From NCBI RefSeq assembly GCF_900460215.1, contig NZ_UHIA01000003.1, positions 679,784 to 743,783 of the forward strand: DNA of 64,000 bases, in the 5' to 3' direction. Below, piece after piece: positions 57,001-64,000 of this stretch (positions are counted from its first letter, which is position 1; each line of letters opens with the position of its first letter). Position numbers and translations under genes: made by a program. The notes beneath the pieces are model-generated. The model did not search any database and was not told where the DNA came from. It saw only the letters and a list, made by a program, of their open reading frames with translations. The DNA is from Suttonella indologenes (GTDB lineage Bacteria; Pseudomonadota; Gammaproteobacteria; Cardiobacteriales; Cardiobacteriaceae).

Positions 57001-60000
57001 CCACCGGTGTGACGATAGGCGACGGCGATGACACGATCACAGCAAACGAAATTGACCAAGATGGCAAGGTCACCGTCACCGTTGAACTGCCAGATGATGC
57101 CAAAGCAGGCAACACCTTGGTGGTCAATGGCGAAGAAACAACATTAACCGACAAACACATCGAAGCAGGTAAAGTTGATGTGAAAGTCCCAGTCTCAAAA
57201 GATGGTCAAGGTAAAGAATTCACCGCAACAGCAACCATCAAAGACGGCAACAACACAAGTGGTCCTGCCTCAGATACAGCCACCCAAGCAGACACCACGC
57301 CACCAGTCAAAGCCCCAAGCGCACCCACCGGTGTGACGATAGGCGACGGCGATGACACGATCACAGCAAACGAAATTGACCAAGATGGCAAGGTCACCGT
57401 CACCGTTGAACTGCCAGATGATGCCAAAGCAGGCAACACCTTGGTGGTCAATGGCGAAGAAACAACATTAACCGACAAACACATCGAAGCAGGTAAAGTT
57501 GATGTGAAAGTCCCAGTCTCAAAAGATGGTCAAGGTAAAGAATTCACCGCAACAGCAACCATCAAAGACGGCAACAACACAAGTGGTCCTGCCTCAGATA
57601 CAGCCACCCAAGCAGACACCACGCCACCAGTCAAAGCCCCAAGCGCACCCACCGGTGTGACGATAGGCGACGGCGATGACACGATCACAGCAAACGAAAT
57701 TGACCAAGATGGCAAGGTCACCGTCACCGTTGAACTGCCAGATGATGCCAAAGCAGGCAACACCTTGGTGGTCAATGGCGAAGAAACAACATTAACCGAC
57801 AAACACATCGAAGCAGGTAAAGTTGATGTGAAAGTCCCAGTCTCAAAAGATGGTCAAGGTAAAGAATTCACCGCAACAGCAACCATCAAAGACGGCAACA
57901 ACACAAGTGGTCCTGCCTCAGATACAGCCACCCAAGCAGACACCACGCCACCAGTCAAAGCCCCAAGCGCACCCACCGGTGTGACGATAGGCGACGGCGA
58001 TGACACGATCACAGCAAACGAAATTGACCAAGATGGCAAGGTCACCGTCACCGTTGAACTGCCAGATGATGCCAAAGCAGGCAACACCTTGGTGGTCAAT
58101 GGCGAAGAAACAACATTAACCGACAAACACATCGAAGCAGGTAAAGTTGATGTGAAAGTCCCAGTCTCAAAAGATGGTCAAGGTAAAGAATTCACCGCAA
58201 CAGCAACCATCAAAGACGGCAACAACACAAGTGGTCCTGCCTCAGATACAGCCACCCAAGCAGACACCACGCCACCAGTCAAAGCCCCAAGCGCACCCAC
58301 CGGTGTGACGATAGGCGACGGCGATGACACGATCACAGCAAACGAAATTGACCAAGATGGCAAGGTCACCGTCACCGTTGAACTGCCAGATGATGCCAAA
58401 GCAGGCAACACCTTGGTGGTCAATGGCGAAGAAACAACATTAACCGACAAACACATCGAAGCAGGTAAAGTTGATGTGAAAGTCCCAGTCTCAAAAGATG
58501 GTCAAGGTAAAGAATTCACCGCAACAGCAACCATCAAAGACGGCAACAACACAAGTGGTCCTGCCTCAGATACAGCCACCCAAGCAGACACCACGCCACC
58601 AGTCAAAGCCCCAAGCGCACCCACCGGTGTGACGATAGGCGACGGCGATGACACGATCACAGCAAACGAAATTGACCAAGATGGCAAGGTCACCGTCACC
58701 GTTGAACTGCCAGATGATGCCAAAGCAGGCAACACCTTGGTGGTCAATGGCGAAGAAACAACATTAACCGACAAACACATCGAAGCAGGTAAAGTTGATG
58801 TGAAAGTCCCAGTCTCAAAAGATGGTCAAGGTAAAGAATTCACCGCAACAGCAACCATCAAAGACGGCAACAACACAAGTGGTCCTGCCTCAGATACAGC
58901 CACCCAAGCAGACACCACGCCACCAGTCAAAGCCCCAAGCGCACCCACCGGTGTGACGATAGGCGACGGCGATGACACGATCACAGCAAACGAAATTGAC
59001 CAAGATGGCAAGGTCACCGTCACCGTTGAACTGCCAGATGATGCCAAAGCAGGCAACACCTTGGTGGTCAATGGCGAAGAAACAACATTAACCGACAAAC
59101 ACATCGAAGCAGGTAAAGTTGATGTGAAAGTCCCAGTCTCAAAAGATGGTCAAGGTAAAGAATTCACCGCAACAGCAACCATCAAAGACGGCAACAACAC
59201 AAGTGGTCCTGCCTCAGATACAGCCACCCAAGCAGACACCACGCCACCAGTCAAAGCCCCAAGCGCACCCACCGGTGTGACGATAGGCGACGGCGATGAC
59301 ACGATCACAGCAAACGAAATTGACCAAGATGGCAAGGTCACCGTCACCGTTGAACTGCCAGATGATGCCAAAGCAGGCAACACCTTGGTGGTCAATGGCG
59401 AAGAAACAACATTAACCGACAAACACATCGAAGCAGGTAAAGTTGATGTGAAAGTCCCAGTCTCAAAAGATGGTCAAGGTAAAGAATTCACCGCAACAGC
59501 AACCATCAAAGACGGCAACAACACAAGTGGTCCTGCCTCAGATACAGCCACCCAAGCAGACACCACGCCACCAGTCAAAGCCCCAAGCGCACCCACCGGT
59601 GTGACGATAGGCGACGGCGATGACACGATCACAGCAAACGAAATTGACCAAGATGGCAAGGTCACCGTCACCGTTGAACTGCCAGATGATGCCAAAGCAG
59701 GCAACACCTTGGTGGTCAATGGCGAAGAAACAACATTAACCGACAAACACATCGAAGCAGGTAAAGTTGATGTGAAAGTCCCAGTCTCAAAAGATGGTCA
59801 AGGTAAAGAATTCACCGCAACAGCAACCATCAAAGACGGCAACAACACAAGTGGTCCTGCCTCAGATACAGCCACCCAAGCAGACACCACGCCACCAGTC
59901 AAAGCCCCAAGCGCACCCACCGGTGTGACGATAGGCGACGGCGATGACACGATCACAGCAAACGAAATTGACCAAGATGGCAAGGTCACCGTCACCGTTG

Positions 60001-63000
60001 AACTGCCAGATGATGCCAAAGCAGGCAACACCTTGGTGGTCAATGGCGAAGAAACAACATTAACCGACAAACACATCGAAGCAGGTAAAGTTGATGTGAA
60101 AGTCCCAGTCTCAAAAGATGGTCAAGGTAAAGAATTCACCGCAACAGCAACCATCAAAGACGGCAACAACACAAGTGGTCCTGCCTCAGATACAGCCACC
60201 CAAGCAGACACCACGCCACCAGTCAAAGCCCCAAGCGCACCCACCGGTGTGACGATAGGCGACGGCGATGACACGATCACAGCAAACGAAATTGACCAAG
60301 ATGGCAAGGTCACCGTCACCGTTGAACTGCCAGATGATGCCAAAGCAGGCAACACCTTGGTGGTCAATGGCGAAGAAACAACATTAACCGACAAACACAT
60401 CGAAGCAGGTAAAGTTGATGTGAAAGTCCCAGTCTCAAAAGATGGTCAAGGTAAAGAATTCACCGCAACAGCAACCATCAAAGACGGCAACAACACAAGT
60501 GGTCCTGCCTCAGATACAGCCACCCAAGCAGACACCACGCCACCAGTCAAAGCCCCAAGCGCACCCACCGGTGTGACGATAGGCGACGGCGATGACACGA
60601 TCACAGCAAACGAAATTGACCAAGATGGCAAGGTCACCGTCACCGTTGAACTGCCAGATGATGCCAAAGCAGGCAACACCTTGGTGGTCAATGGCGAAGA
60701 AACAACATTAACCGACAAACACATCGAAGCAGGTAAAGTTGATGTGAAAGTCCCAGTCTCAAAAGATGGTCAAGGTAAAGAATTCACCGCAACAGCAACC
60801 ATCAAAGACGGCAACAACACAAGTGGTCCTGCCTCAGATACAGCCACCCAAGCAGACACCACGCCACCAGTCAAAGCCCCAAGCGCACCCACCGGTGTGA
60901 CGATAGGCGACGGCGATGACACGATCACAGCAAACGAAATTGACCAAGATGGCAAGGTCACCGTCACCGTTGAACTGCCAGATGATGCCAAAGCAGGCAA
61001 CACCTTGGTGGTCAATGGCGAAGAAACAACATTAACCGACAAACACATCGAAGCAGGTAAAGTTGATGTGAAAGTCCCAGTCTCAAAAGATGGTCAAGGT
61101 AAAGAATTCACCGCAACAGCAACCATCAAAGACGGCAACAACACAAGTGGTCCTGCCTCAGATACAGCCACCCAAGCAGACACCACGCCACCAGTCAAAG
61201 CCCCAAGCGCACCCACCGGTGTGACGATAGGCGACGGCGATGACACGATCACAGCAAACGAAATTGACCAAGATGGCAAGGTCACCGTCACCGTTGAACT
61301 GCCAGATGATGCCAAAGCAGGCAACACCTTGGTGGTCAATGGCGAAGAAACAACATTAACCGACAAACACATCGAAGCAGGTAAAGTTGATGTGAAAGTC
61401 CCAGTCTCAAAAGATGGTCAAGGTAAAGAATTCACCGCAACAGCAACCATCAAAGACGGCAACAACACAAGTGGTCCTGCCTCAGATACAGCCACCCAAG
61501 CAGACACCACGCCACCAGTCAAAGCCCCAAGCGCACCCACCGGTGTGACGATAGGCGACGGCGATGACACGATCACAGCAAACGAAATTGACCAAGATGG
61601 CAAGGTCACCGTCACCGTTGAACTGCCAGATGATGCCAAAGCAGGCAACACCTTGGTGGTCAATGGCGAAGAAACAACATTAACCGACAAACACATCGAA
61701 GCAGGTAAAGTTGATGTGAAAGTCCCAGTCTCAAAAGATGGTCAAGGTAAAGAATTCACCGCAACAGCAACCATCAAAGACGGCAACAACACAAGTGGTC
61801 CTGCCTCAGATACAGCCACCCAAGCAGACACCACGCCACCAGTCAAAGCCCCAAGCGCACCCACCGGTGTGACGATAGGCGACGGCGATGACACGATCAC
61901 AGCAAACGAAATTGACCAAGATGGCAAGGTCACCGTCACCGTTGAACTGCCAGATGATGCCAAAGCAGGCAACACCTTGGTGGTCAATGGCGAAGAAACA
62001 ACATTAACCGACAAACACATCGAAGCAGGTAAAGTTGATGTGAAAGTCCCAGTCTCAAAAGATGGTCAAGGTAAAGAATTCACCGCAACAGCAACCATCA
62101 AAGACGGCAACAACACAAGTGGTCCTGCCTCAGATACAGCCACCCAAGCAGACACCACGCCACCAGTCAAAGCCCCAAGCGCACCCACCGGTGTGACGAT
62201 AGGCGACGGCGATGACACGATCACAGCAAACGAAATTGACCAAGATGGCAAGGTCACCGTCACCGTTGAACTGCCAGATGATGCCAAAGCAGGCAACACC
62301 TTGGTGGTCAATGGCGAAGAAACAACATTAACCGACAAACACATCGAAGCAGGTAAAGTTGATGTGAAAGTCCCAGTCTCAAAAGATGGTCAAGGTAAAG
62401 AATTCACCGCAACAGCAACCATCAAAGACGGCAACAACACAAGTGGTCCTGCCTCAGATACAGCCACCCAAGCAGACACCACGCCACCAGTCAAAGCCCC
62501 AAGCGCACCCACCGGTGTGACGATAGGCGACGGCGATGACACGATCACAGCAAACGAAATTGACCAAGATGGCAAGGTCACCGTCACCGTTGAACTGCCA
62601 GATGATGCCAAAGCAGGCAACACCTTGGTGGTCAATGGCGAAGAAACAACATTAACCGACAAACACATCGAAGCAGGTAAAGTTGATGTGAAAGTCCCAG
62701 TCTCAAAAGATGGTCAAGGTAAAGAATTCACCGCAACAGCAACCATCAAAGACGGCAACAACACAAGTGGTCCTGCCTCAGATACAGCCACCCAAGCAGA
62801 CACCACGCCACCAGTCAAAGCCCCAAGCGCACCCACCGGTGTGACGATAGGCGACGGCGATGACACGATCACAGCAAACGAAATTGACCAAGATGGCAAG
62901 GTCACCGTCACCGTTGAACTGCCAGATGATGCCAAAGCAGGCAACACCTTGGTGGTCAATGGCGAAGAAACAACATTAACCGACAAACACATCGAAGCAG

Positions 63001-64000
63001 GTAAAGTTGATGTGAAAGTCCCAGTCTCAAAAGATGGTCAAGGTAAAGAATTCACCGCAACAGCAACCATCAAAGACGGCAACAACACAAGTGGTCCTGC
63101 CTCAGATACAGCCACCCAAGCAGACACCACGCCACCAGTCAAAGCCCCAAGCGCACCCACCGGTGTGACGATAGGCGACGGCGATGACACGATCACAGCA
63201 AACGAAATTGACCAAGATGGCAAGGTCACCGTCACCGTTGAACTGCCAGATGATGCCAAAGCAGGCAACACCTTGGTGGTCAATGGCGAAGAAACAACAT
63301 TAACCGACAAACACATCGAAGCAGGTAAAGTTGATGTGAAAGTCCCAGTCTCAAAAGATGGTCAAGGTAAAGAATTCACCGCAACAGCAACCATCAAAGA
63401 CGGCAACAACACAAGTGGTCCTGCCTCAGATACAGCCACCCAAGCAGACACCACGCCACCAGTCAAAGCCCCAAGCGCACCCACCGGTGTGACGATAGGC
63501 GACGGCGATGACACGATCACAGCAAACGAAATTGACCAAGATGGCAAGGTCACCGTCACCGTTGAACTGCCAGATGATGCCAAAGCAGGCAACACCTTGG
63601 TGGTCAATGGCGAAGAAACAACATTAACCGACAAACACATCGAAGCAGGTAAAGTTGATGTGAAAGTCCCAGTCTCAAAAGATGGTCAAGGTAAAGAATT
63701 CACCGCAACAGCAACCATCAAAGACGGCAACAACACAAGTGGTCCTGCCTCAGATACAGCCACCCAAGCAGACACCACGCCACCAGTCAAAGCCCCAAGC
63801 GCACCCACCGGTGTGACGATAGGCGACGGCGATGACACGATCACAGCAAACGAAATTGACCAAGATGGCAAGGTCACCGTCACCGTTGAACTGCCAGATG
63901 ATGCCAAAGCAGGCAACACCTTGGTGGTCAATGGCGAAGAAACAACATTAACCGACAAACACATCGAAGCAGGTAAAGTTGATGTGAAAGTCCCAGTCTC
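54084..64000 (+). CDS. Giant Bap/LapA-type repetitive surface adhesin (incomplete at window end)
   Basis: An uninterrupted frame of at least 3305 codons starts at ATG 54084 and is still open at 64000. Residues 1-135 resemble the prefix domain of BapA/Bap/LapF proteins (ITVSIQQGNNTL, LLIGLHENGQYYAYIPE). A hydrophobic segment, WLFLPLAIGGIAAAAGGG (141-158), and a Gly/Ser/Asn linker follow. Next come about six diverged Ig-like repeats of roughly 85-115 residues (residues about 190-950; recurring ITYTDESGxEKTVTVSKDP). From about residue 957 the protein is a perfect 108-residue Asp/Thr/Lys-rich repeat with a DGDDTITANEIDQDGK acidic loop that could bind Ca2+. Such proteins are exported by type I secretion and drive biofilm or host adhesion; the C-terminal secretion signal and T1SS genes lie outside the window. 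Confidence 0.92.
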   Translation, partial: MATITVSIQQGNNTLNSHRLATENTEALRIQAQKNVNYLLTDESTGFAPENLTATRHGKDLHIAFEGSQEADLIIENYYEDGNNNLLIGLHENGQYYAYIPESANNLDIVTQLAEQVSAGQALGGEALSAAVFNSAFNPAWLFLPLAIGGIAAAAGGGSSSNNGGGSNNNNNSVIASPDIEPSTNNAENKFDGGASVIPSANAGTLNISYLDHNGKKIEIKATKSDHDNDPSTPAIWTATDQNGKTLPNAQDPNSPWIDPTSGKVTLPPNSVPNGETVSAEQSIDGKNSSPATEKITDQIPPNALHISVDQDSGKVSIDPNTDPSTTQTSITYINDQGEETTVITAKGDHDNNPNTPDTWAVVDENGEEISNSDVEIDSRTGTITIAGEKIKAESKIEAKASDGLNISQPATAYEPAAPQPRITANIDGSATVDALKNVKDSTLEISGTYAQPQAGIDTFKFTLNWDGIKWAAQNTSDPITVGTDPADGKPIVTVNAGVAKDGSQITAIQKVPGLGQGKHEVTMRDQIPEPQVIDNSDGSVSITPKTSKIAEPTEVTITYTDESGAEKTVTVSKDPNNNKWTSSNPNITANPITGAVTLPESSVQDGSTVSAKQKVTLTDPNTQKQTSVVSSDETVIAGNAIPNPEIIANNDGSVSIKPSDTAKQTTINYTDENGKEQEKTFTKEDTNGDGRPDTWKDNDPNDKVSIDPMTGEITIPADEVKDGSTATATQTLPNDTQGTGQTTAKAQNGDSSTTVKPDIKAGPDGSAIVTLHPDAEKSTITYTDEKGKGKIVTVSKDPKTNEWTSSDPAAVSIDASGEKPVITVAGTDIKDGSTVTATQSTAAGASDPASVKVADNTPEPTIKAEENGSVSVTPSKEATEVNIRYTDESGKEKTVTVSKDPNNNKWTGDNPSVSVDKDTGTVSIPADKVKDGSEVTANQTVDGQKSNDATDRAKETATQADTTPPVKAPSAPTGVTIGDGDDTITANEIDQDGKVTVTVELPDDAKAGNTLVVNGEETTLTDKHIEAGKVDVKVPVSKDGQGKEFTATATIKDGNNTSGPASDTATQADTTPPVKAPSAPTGVTIGDGDDTITANEIDQDGKVTVTVELPDDAKAGNTLVVNGEETTLTDKHIEAGKVDVKVPVSKDGQGKEFTATATIKDGNNTSGPASDTATQADTTPPVKAPSAPTGVTIGDGDDTITANEIDQDGKVTVTVELPDDAKAGNTLVVNGEETTLTDKHIEAGKVDVKVPVSKDGQGKEFTATATIKDGNNTSGPASDTATQADTTPPVKAPSAPTGVTIGDGDDTITANEIDQDGKVTVTVELPDDAKAGNTLVVNGEETTLTDKHIEAGKVDVKVPVSKDGQGKEFTATATIKDGNNTSGPASDTATQADTTPPVKAPSAPTGVTIGDGDDTITANEIDQDGKVTVTVELPDDAKAGNTLVVNGEETTLTDKHIEAGKVDVKVPVSKDGQGKEFTATATIKDGNNTSGPASDTATQADTTPPVKAPSAPTGVTIGDGDDTITANEIDQDGKVTVTVELPDDAKAGNTLVVNGEETTLTDKHIEAGKVDVKVPVSKDGQGKEFTATATIKDGNNTSGPASDTATQADTTPPVKAPSAPTGVTIGDGDDTITANEIDQDGKVTVTVELPDDAKAGNTLVVNGEETTLTDKHIEAGKVDVKVPVSKDGQGKEFTATATIKDGNNTSGPASDTATQADTTPPVKAPSAPTGVTIGDGDDTITANEIDQDGKVTVTVELPDDAKAGNTLVVNGEETTLTDKHIEAGKVDVKVPVSKDGQGKEFTATATIKDGNNTSGPASDTATQADTTPPVKAPSAPTGVTIGDGDDTITANEIDQDGKVTVTVELPDDAKAGNTLVVNGEETTLTDKHIEAGKVDVKVPVSKDGQGKEFTATATIKDGNNTSGPASDTATQADTTPPVKAPSAPTGVTIGDGDDTITANEIDQDGKVTVTVELPDDAKAGNTLVVNGEETTLTDKHIEAGKVDVKVPVSKDGQGKEFTATATIKDGNNTSGPASDTATQADTTPPVKAPSAPTGVTIGDGDDTITANEIDQDGKVTVTVELPDDAKAGNTLVVNGEETTLTDKHIEAGKVDVKVPVSKDGQGKEFTATATIKDGNNTSGPASDTATQADTTPPVKAPSAPTGVTIGDGDDTITANEIDQDGKVTVTVELPDDAKAGNTLVVNGEETTLTDKHIEAGKVDVKVPVSKDGQGKEFTATATIKDGNNTSGPASDTATQADTTPPVKAPSAPTGVTIGDGDDTITANEIDQDGKVTVTVELPDDAKAGNTLVVNGEETTLTDKHIEAGKVDVKVPVSKDGQGKEFTATATIKDGNNTSGPASDTATQADTTPPVKAPSAPTGVTIGDGDDTITANEIDQDGKVTVTVELPDDAKAGNTLVVNGEETTLTDKHIEAGKVDVKVPVSKDGQGKEFTATATIKDGNNTSGPASDTATQADTTPPVKAPSAPTGVTIGDGDDTITANEIDQDGKVTVTVELPDDAKAGNTLVVNGEETTLTDKHIEAGKVDVKVPVSKDGQGKEFTATATIKDGNNTSGPASDTATQADTTPPVKAPSAPTGVTIGDGDDTITANEIDQDGKVTVTVELPDDAKAGNTLVVNGEETTLTDKHIEAGKVDVKVPVSKDGQGKEFTATATIKDGNNTSGPASDTATQADTTPPVKAPSAPTGVTIGDGDDTITANEIDQDGKVTVTVELPDDAKAGNTLVVNGEETTLTDKHIEAGKVDVKVPVSKDGQGKEFTATATIKDGNNTSGPASDTATQADTTPPVKAPSAPTGVTIGDGDDTITANEIDQDGKVTVTVELPDDAKAGNTLVVNGEETTLTDKHIEAGKVDVKVPVSKDGQGKEFTATATIKDGNNTSGPASDTATQADTTPPVKAPSAPTGVTIGDGDDTITANEIDQDGKVTVTVELPDDAKAGNTLVVNGEETTLTDKHIEAGKVDVKVPVSKDGQGKEFTATATIKDGNNTSGPASDTATQADTTPPVKAPSAPTGVTIGDGDDTITANEIDQDGKVTVTVELPDDAKAGNTLVVNGEETTLTDKHIEAGKVDVKVPVSKDGQGKEFTATATIKDGNNTSGPASDTATQADTTPPVKAPSAPTGVTIGDGDDTITANEIDQDGKVTVTVELPDDAKAGNTLVVNGEETTLTDKHIEAGKVDVKVPVSKDGQGKEFTATATIKDGNNTSGPASDTATQADTTPPVKAPSAPTGVTIGDGDDTITANEIDQDGKVTVTVELPDDAKAGNTLVVNGEETTLTDKHIEAGKVDVKVPV
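56952..64000 (+). repeat. Tandem array of an apparently identical 324-bp unit (21 full copies plus 245 bp)
   Basis: Period 324 bp is exact: the unit starting ACAGCCACCCAAGCAGACAC occurs at 56952, 57276, 57600 and onward. 324 is divisible by 3 (108 codons), so the adhesin frame is preserved. I see no base differences between copies by eye, and a 279-bp antisense open frame is identical in all 21. The array continues past the window end, so copy number is a minimum. Confidence 0.95.

Noticed and set aside
54377..57160. Several 70-227 codon minus-strand frames opposite the adhesin N-terminal region
   Set aside because: They are low-complexity Val/Ser/Leu-rich shadows caused by the codon usage of the sense gene; no domains or starts.
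57206..63964. Twenty-one identical 92-codon open frames on the minus strand
   Set aside because: They are the antisense of the 324-bp adhesin repeat; they lack ribosome sites and repeat only because the sense sequence does.
56952..64000. CRISPR array
   Set aside because: The repeats are contiguous 324-bp coding units without spacers, in frame within a long ORF.

Overview
The window looks like chromosomal DNA of a gammaproteobacterium. Evidence is the conserved gene order hemA-prfA-prmC, divergent from a TPR protein and lolB, then tRNA-Gln, prs, rplY, pth and ychF, plus hldE, msbA, sdhE, oxyR with C200/C209 and an EF-P with K34. The exact genus is inference. A member of the Cardiobacteriales (Cardiobacterium, Suttonella, Dichelobacter) would fit, but nothing here proves it.

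Positions 1-8400 (minus strand) read msbA, a cation/proton antiporter, dnaA, dnaN and an MFS-acyltransferase fusion. The 203-bp gap between dnaA and dnaN holds a cluster of DnaA boxes beside an AT-rich stretch and is a candidate oriC. DnaN carries an unusual insert of about 45 residues. From 8500 to 20540 (plus strand) come hldE, an M19-like dipeptidase, a membrane protein with a degenerate J-domain, bioB, sdhE and a four-gene HlyD / RbbA-type ABC / ABC-2 permease / NodT efflux operon. Mobile-element debris separates several of these.

From 20540 to 31600 are IS scars, the sdhCDAB operon preceded by a 58-residue SDHAF4-type (DUF1674) gene, divergent ygfZ, a YhcB-like gene and a small partner sharing an 18-residue peptide, a META-domain lipoprotein, ahpF/ahpC and divergent oxyR-cysZ-sixA. 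From 32100 to 52600 lie a DEAD-box helicase, rlmKL, an iclR-hutG-gltS module in which hutG is split by an IS630-family element, the prmC-prfA-hemA and TPR-lolB blocks, and translation genes through efp, followed by small conserved genes.

From 52600 to 53550 is an AT-rich, gene-free patch of nested miniature elements. It leads into a small lipoprotein gene and an enormous open frame that starts at 54084 and is still open at the window end. This encodes a Bap/LapA-type surface adhesin. Its last 7.05 kb is 21 full copies plus one partial copy of a 324-bp (108-codon) unit that appears identical at every copy. This is the most striking structure in the window.

A second theme is mobile DNA. One apparently complete IS630-family element with a putative -1 frameshift, an IS630 scar, IS5-type and IS1595-type remnants, and several MITE-like elements with TATAGTC ends point to a TA-targeting IS630 system that has seeded non-autonomous derivatives.
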